Shown here piece after piece: positions 30,967-39,328 of a stretch of DNA of 64,000 bases. Position 1 is the first letter of the stretch, and the number at the start of each line of letters is the position of its first letter. A model generated the notes under the pieces. It was given only the letters and a program-made list of their open reading frames with translations, had not been told where the DNA came from and searched no databases. The position numbers and the translations under genes were made by a program. This DNA comes from Microbacterium sp. NIBRBAC000506063. GTDB lineage: Bacteria; Actinomycetota; Actinomycetes; Actinomycetales; Microbacteriaceae. The stretch spans positions 372,001 to 436,000 of the forward strand of contig NZ_CP072877.1 in the NCBI RefSeq assembly GCF_017968845.1, in the 5' to 3' direction.

Positions 30967-30994
30967 TTTGCCGATAATGCACATTATGTCAGTT
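30967..30994. other. dif: dif site: XerC/XerD chromosome dimer resolution site
   Basis: The 28 bp read as an 11-bp XerC-type arm TTTGCCGATAA, a 6-bp centre TGCACA and an 11-bp XerD-type arm TTATGTCAGTT, with the palindrome ATAATG-CA-CATTAT across the centre. This matches the actinobacterial dif pattern (GCCGATAAT..ACATTATGTCA). It lies in a short AT-rich, gene-free gap, exactly where gene orientation changes. GGGAAGGG (30946-30953), equal to the E. coli FtsK-orienting KOPS word, points toward it. The remaining intergenic bases to 31134 hold no supported gene. Confidence 0.85.
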
Positions 30995-31134
30995 AGTGGG
31001 AATGATGCCCGCCCCGGTGCTGAGTGCCGTGGTCAGGCGACACTTCCCGCGGAACGATCGACTGCTTCTGGGGTGACCCCGACGTGGGCGGCATCGCCTT
31101 CCGCCGGCACGAGCCGGAGCTCTTCCCGCTCGCG

Positions 31135-32351
31135 TCAGGCTCGAGCCGAGCGCAAGGGTGAGAACACGGCGATGAGCGCAGCGACGCCGAAGATCGCCGC
31201 GACGACCCACAGTGCGAACGTCTCGCCCAGGGCTGCCGCCAGCACGCCGCCGAGAACGGCGCCCAGCGCCCCGGCGGAGCGATTCACCGAGCGCCCCGTG
31301 GCGTTGACGCGTCCCAGGAGCTCGTCGGCCACGGCGCGCTGCCGATAGCTCATCTCGTTCGCGTTCTCGATGCCCGCGGCGAATCCCCCGAGCGCGAGGG
31401 CGACGAACATGACGATGACCCCGACCGCGCCCCTGTGGCGGTGACCACCGCCACCACTACCCAGACGAGCGGGTACACCAGCCGCGCACCGGTGATCGTC
31501 GCCCCTTCGCCGAAGCGCACTCCCCCGCGTTCGGCGAAGAAGGCGCCGAGGAGCGTGGCCGCGCCGATCACGGAGAGAAGAAGGCCGAATGCCGCCGCCC
31601 CGAGATCGAGTGTGCGCAGGACGACGAGCGAGAGCACCGTGAGCGACGCCGCGTTCGCGACGAACCACACATGCGTCGACAGCGAGAGCGGCAGCAGCAC
31701 CGGATGCCGGAAGGTGGCGCTGAGCCCTTCTCGGATGTCGCGCAACACCTGACCGCGGCGTCGCCTCGAAGTCTCCTCCACGGGGACGCCGGCGACGAGC
31801 ACGGCGTCGACGACATAGGTGACCGCATCCACGAGCAAAGCGATCGGTGCGCCGACCCACCGCACGAGCAGCCCGGCGAGCGTCGGGCCCAACGTCTGCG
31901 CTGCTGCTTCGCCCTGGTCGAGTCTGGCGTTGGCGCGCAGAAGCCGTTCGCGGGGCACGATCCGCGGAAGCAGCGACTGGGAGGCGGCGAAGCCGAAGAC
32001 AGAGAACGAGCCGAACAGGAGCAGCAGCGCCACGAGCGCGACGATCGTCAATGCGTTCAGCGTCCACAGAAGCACGATCGCCGCAAGGCACAGTGCACGG
32101 CCGATGCTGGCGACCACCAGGGTGCGGCGCCGTCGCCAGCGATCGATGTACACGCCCGCGATCAGCCCCAGCACCGCATAGGGAATGAACTGCGCGGCGT
32201 TGACGATCCCCACCTCCACAGGGTCGGCGGCGAGCCCCTCGATCACGAGCACGGGCAGCGCCACCGCGGTGGCGGTCGTACCGAAGGTGCTGAGCGTGTT
32301 CGCCGACCAGAATCGTGCGAACCCTCTGCCCCGATTCTGCTCGTCATTCAT
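31135..32351 (-). CDS. MFS transporter, DHA3/macrolide-efflux type (one frameshift)
   Basis: About 405 residues with 12 membrane helices. The N-terminal FARFWSANTLSTFGTTATAV and the helix 2-3 loop GVYIDRWRRRRTLVVASIGR fit the drug:H+ antiporter-3 branch. A shift near 31430 joins VVVAVVTATGA to VGVIVMFVALALGGFAAGI. These exporters handle macrolides or other lipophilic compounds; the substrate is unknown. It is the first gene on the right-hand replichore after dif. Confidence 0.85.
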
Positions 32352-32510
32352 CGATCCAGTATTGCGCGCCCGCCGCCCCCGATCCTCTGGGCGCGCGAGT
32401 TACCGAACGACGGCGCGGGGAGATCTCGAGGTCACCCTCCTCGTCCTGCCACTCAGATGGCGACGCACGCGCCAACGAGCCCGCGATGCGGTCAGTCCCG
32501 ATAGCGTGGG

Positions 32511-33836
32511 ATGGTGCACACCGCCTCCGCTCCCCCGGCTTCCGGCCCCGGAGTGCGGGCGTGGATCATCTGGATCGTGGGTCTCAGCGCCTACGTCCTC
32601 TCGATCACCAACCGCACCTCGCTCAGCGCTGTCGGAGTCGATACGGCCGAACGGTTCCAGGCGGATGCTTCGGTGCTGGCGCTCTTCGCGGTCATCCAGC
32701 TCGCCGTGTACGGAGGAATGCAGATTCCCGTCGGCCTGCTGCTGGACCGCTTCGGGGCGCGGCCCATCATGGTCATCGGCATGCTCCTGATGGCCGCCGG
32801 GCAGCTCACGATGGCGTTCTCCACGAGCATCGGCATCGCCCTTTTCGCCCGCGTGCTGCTCGGAGCCGGCGATGCGGCGATCTTCCCCAGCGTCCTCCGA
32901 CTCATCGCACTCTGGTTCCCCGCGCAGCGCAGCCCGATCATGGTGCAGATGACCGGGATCCTGGGGCAGGCGGGACAGATCATCGCCGTCGTGCCCCTCG
33001 CCGCACTCCTGCACGCCACCACCTGGACGGTGGCCTTCGGCAGCATCGCCGGCCTCGGGATCCTCTTCACCGTGCTGCTCTGGCTCATCATCCGCAATCG
33101 CCCGCCGGAGCTCACGCAGGACGTCACGGTCGATACCCAGACAGGCGTCGTCCGTGTGGTCACGTCGTCGATCGACACGGGCGTCGGCATCCGTGCGGCG
33201 TGGGCCCACCCGGGAACACGCCTGGCGTTCTGGTCGCACTTCACTCCCCCGTTCGCCGGCACGGCCTTCGTGCTGCTCTGGGGCATGCCCTTCCTCACAG
33301 CGGGAGAAGGCCGCACGACCGCCGAGGCGGCCGGCCTGCTCACGCTGTTCGTCGTCGCCGGCATGATCTTCGGCCCAATCATCGGTGAGCTCTCCCGGCG
33401 GTACCCGTACCAGCGCTCCGCCGGGCTCGTCCTGCCGACGATCGGCGTGCAGGTCCTCGCCTGGCTGGCGGTCACCCTCTGGCCGGGCGCCGCCCCTCTC
33501 TGGTTGCTCGCCCTCCTGATGATCGCCCTCGCCTCCGGGGGCCCGGCATCTTTGATCGCCTTCGACCACGCCCGTGCCGCGAACCCCGCGCACCGGTTGA
33601 GCACGGCCACGGGCGTCGTCAACGCCGGAGGTTTCATCGCCGCCTTGATCGCGGTCTTCCTCATCGGCCTTGCGATGGACCTTCAGGGAGCCGGCACCCC
33701 GGAGACCTACTCACTCGAGGCGTTCCGGATCGCCTTTCTCACACAGCTCCCGCTGTGGCTGCTCGGCTCGATCTTCATCGTGGTCGAGCGCAAGCGCACC
33801 CGCATCCGCCTGGGTATCGACGCGCCGCGGCGCTGA
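32511..33836 (+). CDS. MFS transporter (ACS/NNP-like, 12 helices)
   Basis: 441 residues, intact frame. Helices start at residue 15 (VRAWIIWIVGLSAYVLSITNR); the A-motif equivalent is GLLLDRFGARPIMVIGMLL, and RVLLGAGDAAIFPSVLRL follows in helix 4. It resembles uptake carriers for small organic acids or anions, but the substrate cannot be named. TAGCGT (32502-32507) lies 6 nt before an in-frame GTG at 32514, so the leaderless start may be that GTG and not the ATG at 32511. It is one of only two plus-strand genes right of dif. Confidence 0.85.
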   Translation: MVHTASAPPASGPGVRAWIIWIVGLSAYVLSITNRTSLSAVGVDTAERFQADASVLALFAVIQLAVYGGMQIPVGLLLDRFGARPIMVIGMLLMAAGQLTMAFSTSIGIALFARVLLGAGDAAIFPSVLRLIALWFPAQRSPIMVQMTGILGQAGQIIAVVPLAALLHATTWTVAFGSIAGLGILFTVLLWLIIRNRPPELTQDVTVDTQTGVVRVVTSSIDTGVGIRAAWAHPGTRLAFWSHFTPPFAGTAFVLLWGMPFLTAGEGRTTAEAAGLLTLFVVAGMIFGPIIGELSRRYPYQRSAGLVLPTIGVQVLAWLAVTLWPGAAPLWLLALLMIALASGGPASLIAFDHARAANPAHRLSTATGVVNAGGFIAALIAVFLIGLAMDLQGAGTPETYSLEAFRIAFLTQLPLWLLGSIFIVVERKRTRIRLGIDAPRR

Positions 33837-34423
33837 TCCCGCGCTCACCGGCATCCGGATCTCGAAGATCCTCATGAAGTACTGACACAGCGGGCCGACC
33901 GAGAGTGCGAAGATCAGCGTCCCCACACCGACGACCCCGCCGAGGATCCAGCCGATCACGACGACGGTGACCTCCAGACCGGTGCGGACGATCCAGATCG
34001 GCCATCCGGTGCGCCTGTGCAGACCCGTCATCAGTCCGTCGCGCGGACCCGGTCCGAAGTGCGCGCCGATGTAGAGGCCGGTCGCCATCGACAGGATCAG
34101 CAGACCCAGGGCGAAGAAGACGATGCGCATCCACAGCGGCTGCCCGGCGGGGATCAGCCACAGCCCGATGTCGGCGGACGGACCCACAAGAAGAGCGTTC
34201 AGGACCGTTCCGACGCCGTACCGCTGCCGCAGGGGAATCCACAGGAGAAGCACCAGGATGCTGATGAGGATCGTGACCACGCCGAAGCTCAGCGGAACAT
34301 GCCGTGTCACCCCTGGCTCAGGACGTCCCACGGTGCGGAGCCGATGTCTCCCCGCAGGAGGAACGCGATCCCGATTCCGTAGAGGAAGAGGCCGACGAGC
34401 AGCTGCGTGATGCGCCGGGGCAT
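33711..34423 (-). CDS. YczE/YitT-like membrane protein (frameshift; long overlap with MFS gene)
   Basis: The protein starts MPRRITQLLVGLFLYGIGIA and LLRGDIGSAPWDVL; one base missing in the GGGG run at 34318 shifts it to VTRHVPLSFGVVTILISILV. Five membrane helices follow, with YIGAHFGPGPRDGLMTGLHR and the ending GPLCQYFMRIFEIRMP, the standard YczE pattern. As read, the frame runs 126 nt into the convergent MFS gene; homologues normally end near residue 205, so the true stop may be near 33845 if another base is missing. Function unknown. Confidence 0.75.
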
Positions 34424-34439
34424 GCGACGCCCCGCGCGA

Positions 34440-35195
34440 TCACTCCGGCGTCCTGTCGACCCAGGTCGGGTACTTGGCCGGTCGCCCGTCGCCCGAGGAG
34501 GTGCCCGTCAGGCGCCGCTTGACCCAAGGACCCACGTGCTCCCGGTAGTACGCGGCACCGCGCAGGCCCGGTTCGACCGTCGCGTGCGGTGCCCACCAGG
34601 TCTCCGGGGGTTCGAGTCCGAGCGAGAAGAGCACGCGGGCGGCGACCCGGTGATGACCGTGGGCGTTCATGTGCAGTCGATCCTGCGACCAGTACACCGG
34701 CTGGCTGAGCTCGCGGTCGGGCCAGTTGAGCGCGCGGATGACATCGGGGCGATTCCGGATGCGGCGGCTCACCGCCTCCGCAAGTTGATCTCCCCTCCGC
34801 TGCATGACCTGACCGAGCGGCAGCTGGCCGGAGGGGTTCGCGCCCGAGAGCACGAGAAGGGTCACGCCCTCTTCATCGCAACGGCGCAGCACCCGGGTGA
34901 AGGCATCGGCGACGTGCTCGATGTCGGTGCGCGGCCGCAGCATGTCGTTGCCGCCGCCGTTGAACGACAAATGCGTCGGACGGAGGGCGAGAGCCTGCTC
35001 GAGTTGCTCGTCCACGATCTGCCAGGCGAGCTTGCCGCGGATCGCGAAGTTCGCGTACTGCACACTCTCGCCGAGGGCGTTCGCCCAGCCCTGCGCGACG
35101 AGGTCGCCCCAGCCGCGCACGCGCCCGTCGGGCAGCTCGTCGCCGACGCCTTCGGAGAACGAGTCGCCGATCACTGCGAAACGGACACGGGACAC
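34440..35195 (-). CDS. SGNH/GDSL family hydrolase
   Basis: 251 residues. Block I is FAVIGDSFSEGVGDEL (nucleophile Ser), block II Gly in ANFAIRGKL, block III SFNGGGNDMLRP and block V DRLHMNAHGHH with the catalytic Asp/His. There is no signal peptide. Substrates of such esterases vary (acyl groups on sugars, lipids or cell wall). TAGACT (minus, 35207-35202) lies 6 nt before the GTG start, so the mRNA is leaderless. The YczE-like gene follows 17 nt downstream. Confidence 0.9.
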   Translation of the reverse strand: MSRVRFAVIGDSFSEGVGDELPDGRVRGWGDLVAQGWANALGESVQYANFAIRGKLAWQIVDEQLEQALALRPTHLSFNGGGNDMLRPRTDIEHVADAFTRVLRRCDEEGVTLLVLSGANPSGQLPLGQVMQRRGDQLAEAVSRRIRNRPDVIRALNWPDRELSQPVYWSQDRLHMNAHGHHRVAARVLFSLGLEPPETWWAPHATVEPGLRGAAYYREHVGPWVKRRLTGTSSGDGRPAKYPTWVDRTPE

Positions 35196-35220
35196 GCCTC
35201 CAGTCTATGACCGGAGGGTG

Positions 35221-36569
35221 CTACCGGTCGTCGAGCGCGAGCCCGCGCCGATCCACGAGCCCCCAGGCGCCGACGGCCGCGACGACGAAGAATCCGGCGA
35301 ACACCACGAACAGCAGCGGCGCGCCCCCGAGAGCCAGCAGCACGGGAACGGCCAACGGCGCGATGATCGACGCGATCCGGCCAACACCAGCGGCCCAGCC
35401 CGAGCCCGTGGCGCGCAGCGAGGTCGGGTAGATCTCGGGCGTCACCGCATACAGCGCGCCCCACGCCCCCAGATTGAAGAACGACAGCGCCATTCCCGAG
35501 GCGATGATCGCCGCAACGCCGTCGGCAGTGCCGAAGAAGACGGCGGATGCGGCCGAGCCGACGAGGAAGACCGACAGGGTCAGCCTCCTCCCCCACACTT
35601 CGATCAGCCAGGCGGCGACCGCGTACCCGGGCAGCTGCGCGAGGGTGATGATGAGCGTGAACTGGAACGAGTGCACCAGGTCGTACCCCGCGGCGACGAG
35701 AATGCTGGGGATCCAGATGAACGCGCCGTAGTAGGCGAAGTTGACGCAGAACCAGACCAGCCAGATGCAGAAGGTGCGCAGACGGAACTCGGGGTCCAGA
35801 GCGTCGACAGGCGGGATGCGGCGCTCTTGGCGAGGGTGCGACGTTCGGAGGCAGGAAGCTCCCCGCCGGTGGAGACGCCGGCATCCGCCTCGAACTTCTC
35901 GAGGATCAGCGTCGCCTCGGCGATGCGCCCCTGCTGAGCCAGCCATCGTGGGGACTCCGGCAACCCCCAGCGCACCACGAGGGCATAGGCGGCCGGAATC
36001 GCGCCGATGAGGAACGCCCAGCGCCAGCCGTCGTCGGACAGCGGGATGACGAAGTAGCCGATGAGCGCCGCCGCCGTCCATCCGACGGCCCAGAAGGCCT
36101 CCAGGATCACGATGAGCCGGCCCCGGATGCGCGCCGGGGCGAACTCGCTCACATAGGTCGATGCGACCGGGAGCTCCGCGCCCAGGCCCAGCCCGACGAA
36201 GAACCGGAACACCAGCAGCAGCGCGATGCCCCCGACCAGTGCGCTGGCACCCGTGGCGAGACCGTAGACGAGCAGGGTCAACGCGAACACCTGCCGACGT
36301 CCGAAGCGATCCGCGAGCAGGCCGCCGAGACTCGCGCCCACGGCCATTCCGATGAAGCCGACCGAGGCGATCCACCCCGCCTCGGCGGTGGTCAGGTTCC
36401 ACTGCACGGCCAGGGCCGCGAGGATGAAGGAGATGAGGCCGACGTCCATCGCGTCCAGTGCCCAGCCGACACCGGAGCCGGTCAGCAGCCGCAGGTGCCG
36501 GCGGGTGAACGGCAGATCGTCCATGCGGTCGCCGAGAGTGGCACGACGGGGCGGCGCGGTACCGGTCAT
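35221..36569 (-). CDS. MFS transporter, sugar/aromatic-acid porter type (one frameshift)
   Basis: About 449 residues. Sugar-porter-like motifs: ADRFGRRQVFALTLLVYGL, the RGRLIVILEAFWAVGW loop, and PESPRWLAQQGRIAEA before the central cytoplasmic loop. One base is missing near 35810 in that loop; helices 7-12 then follow (CIWLVWFCVNFAYYGAFIW; ALYAVTPEIYPTSLRATGSG). The substrate is unknown; close members carry sugars, nicotinate or aromatic acids. TACGAT (minus, 36581-36576) sits 6 nt before the ATG. Confidence 0.86.
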
Positions 36570-36597
36570 CCCCTCATCGTAGAACGCGGGCGGCGCC

Positions 36598-37632
36598 TTA
36601 CGCGTCCTTCGCGAGGAGCGCCCGCACGCGCGGGACCACCTCCGTGCCGTACAGTTCGATGCTCCGCATCATCGGCTCGTGGCCGAGCTCGCCGTTGGCG
36701 TACTTCAGATCGAAGCGGCCGGCCCCGAGCACCCGGACCGTGTCGGCGATCTTCTGCGCCACGCGCTCGGGCGAGCCCACGTACAGGGCGCCGTCGGGCC
36801 CGACCTCGTTCTGGAAGCGCGCCCGGCTGTACTGCGGCCAGCCGCGTTCACGGCCGATGCTGTTGTTCATGGCCTCGAATCCGGGGTACGCCGTGTCCCA
36901 GGCCTCCTCGTCGGTCGCCGCGATGTGGCCAGGAGAATGCACGGCGATCGGATGCGGCGTCGTGCCGAATCCGGCCACCGAGCGGTGGTACAGCTCCACG
37001 AGCGGCCGGAAACGAGCCGCCCCTCCCCCGATGATGGCGAGCATGAGACCCGCACCGTGCCGTGCGACACGCAGGACCGACTCGGGGCTGCCGCCCACAC
37101 CCACCCAGAGCGGCATGCCGCTCTCCGTCTTCGGGAAGATGTCGGCATCCGACAGTGGCGCACGCATCGTGCCGTGCCACGTCACCGGCTTCTCCTTCAT
37201 GATCTGGACGAGCAGGTCCAGTTTCTCCTCGAACAACCGCTCGTAGTCGCGCAGATCGTAGCCGAACAGCGGAAAGGACTCGGTGAACGAGCCGCGGCCA
37301 ACGACGACCTCGGCGCGCCCGTTCGAGAGCGCGTCGAGCGTCGCGAAGCGCTCATAGACGCGCACGGGGTCGTCTGAGGAGAGCACCGTGACGGCGCTGC
37401 CCAGACGCAGCCTCGTCGTCGTGCTCGCGATCGCGGCGAGCACCATCTCCGGACTGGAGATCGCGAACTCCCGGCGATGGTGCTCGCCCACCCCGAAGTA
37501 GTCCAGGCCCACCTCGTCGGCCTTCTGCGCCTGCGCGACGACGTTGCGGATCGTCTCCGCCGCCGTCAACGTGCCGCCGGCGGCATCCTTGGTGATGTCT
37601 CCGAATGTGTCCAGTCCGAACTCGACGGTCAC
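36598..37632 (-). CDS. LLM class flavin-dependent oxidoreductase
   Basis: 344 residues of the luciferase-like TIM barrel. Family marks are FGLDTFGDIT at the start, QKADEVGLDYFGVGEHHRRE, ATLDALSNGRAEVVVGRGSF and PLWVGVGGSPESVLRVARHG. The enzyme uses FMN or F420 to oxidise an unknown substrate. It follows the MFS gene's start by 28 nt on the same strand and precedes no obvious pathway partner. A GGAGG site stands before the GTG start. Confidence 0.9.
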   Translation of the reverse strand: MTVEFGLDTFGDITKDAAGGTLTAAETIRNVVAQAQKADEVGLDYFGVGEHHRREFAISSPEMVLAAIASTTTRLRLGSAVTVLSSDDPVRVYERFATLDALSNGRAEVVVGRGSFTESFPLFGYDLRDYERLFEEKLDLLVQIMKEKPVTWHGTMRAPLSDADIFPKTESGMPLWVGVGGSPESVLRVARHGAGLMLAIIGGGAARFRPLVELYHRSVAGFGTTPHPIAVHSPGHIAATDEEAWDTAYPGFEAMNNSIGRERGWPQYSRARFQNEVGPDGALYVGSPERVAQKIADTVRVLGAGRFDLKYANGELGHEPMMRSIELYGTEVVPRVRALLAKDA

Positions 37633-37645
37633 GGCCGTGCCTCCT

Positions 37646-39318
37646 CTATTTCAGGAGCGCACTCCTCAGGGTGTCGAGACCGACTCCGCCCATGTCGAGC
37701 GCGCGCTTGTGGAACTCTTTGATCGAGAACGCGTCGCCCCGGGCCTCCTGGTAGGCGTCCCGCACCTGTTCCCAGATGCGCTGGCCGACCTTGTAGGAAG
37801 GCGCCTGACCGGGCCAGCCGAGGTAACGGTTCACCTCGAACTGCACGAACTCGGCGGGCATGTTCACGTTTTTGCTCATGAATGCAAACGCATAGTCATG
37901 GTCCCACATTCCCTCGCCGTCGAGCCTCTCCTTGCCGAGGTGGACGCCGATGTCGAGCACGACACGGGCGGCACGCATCCGCTGCCCGTCGAGCATGCCG
38001 AGCCGGTCGGCGGGGTCGTCCAGGTAGCCGAGCTGCTCCATGAGACGCTCGGCGTACAGGGCCCAGCCCTCGGCGTGCCCGGAGGTGCCGGCGAGAAGAC
38101 GGCGCCAGGAGTTGAGCTCGGCGCGGTTGTACACCGCCTGGCCGATCTGCAGGTGATGCCCGGGATCCCCTCGTGGTACACGGTCGTCAGCTCACGCCAG
38201 GTGTCGAACTCGGTGACACCCTCGGGCACCGACCACCACATCCGGCCCGGACGCGAGAAGTCGTCGGTCGGACCGGTGTAGTAGATGCCGCCCTCCTTCG
38301 TCGGGGCGATCATGCACTCGAGCGTGCGGATCTCCTCCGGGATGTCGAAGTGGGTCTCGCCGAGCTCGCGCACCGCGCGGTCGCTCGTCTCCTGCATCCA
38401 CTTCTGCAGCGCATCGGTGCCGACGAGCTTGCGCGAGGCGTCCTGCTCGAGGTGCGCGACAGCCTCCTCGACCGTGGCGCCGGGAAGGATCTCGTTCGCG
38501 ATCGCGGTCTGTTCCGCGATCATCCTCTGTAGCTCCTCCCTGCCCCACTCGTAGGTCTCGTCGAGATCGATCGTGGCGCCCAGGAAGCGGCGGGAGTGCA
38601 GGGCGTAGAGGTCACGGCCGACGGCATCGTTCTCGGATGCCGCAGGGGCGAGCTCCTTCGACAGGAACTCGCGCAGCTCGTCGTAGGCGACGCGCGCGGC
38701 GTTCGACGCATCCGCGAGATCACGGGCGAGCGAGGCCGGCAGCTGCCCCTCGCTCGGCGTCGCCTCGGCCGCGAAGGAGGCGAAGAATCCGTCATCGGCG
38801 GAGTAACGGGCGATCTGCGTGGCGACCTCGGTCACCTGGCGGCGGGCGGGGACGATGCCGCGGGCGATCCCCTCGCGCAGCGTCGCGGTGTAGCCGCGGA
38901 GCGCATCGGGAACGGCGCCGAGACGCGTGGCGATCACGCTCCAGTCCTCCGTGGTCGCCGTGGGCATGAGGTCGTACACCTGGCGGATGTCCTGCGCCGA
39001 CGAGGCGATCACATTGAGATCGCGGAGGTGCCACTGCGCCTCGTGCAGCTCCTGGGCGAGGCGCAGCTCCGCGCCGAGATCGGTCTTGGTGACCTCGTCG
39101 ATGGCGTCGACCGGCTCGAGGGCGTCGAGCGCCGCGAGGGTCTGTCGCACCGCTTCCGCGTTGCGGTCAAACCCTTCGGGGCTCAGATCGCCGTACCGGT
39201 CGTTCGCCTCGTTCCGGCCGATGTAGGTCGCGAGGATGGGCTCGATCTCACAGAGTGTGTTGACCCACTCGTCCGCGAGCGCGTCGATCGCGGAAGGGGT
39301 GCGCGGTGCTTTTGACAT
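37646..39318 (-). CDS. DUF885 family metallopeptidase-like protein (one frameshift)
   Basis: About 557 residues, mostly helical. The zinc-site-like HEGIPGHHLQ is restored by adding one G near 38160; SGHAEGWALYAERLMEQLGYL supplies the downstream Glu ligand region. The N-terminus begins MSKAPRTPSAIDALADEW. DUF885 proteins resemble M2/M3-type peptidases and are thought to be carboxypeptidase-like; the substrate is unknown. TAGGCT (minus, 39331-39326) is 7 nt before the ATG. The frame also reads upstream, but those residues are not family-like. Confidence 0.87.
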
Positions 39319-39328
39319 GCGCTCCAGC

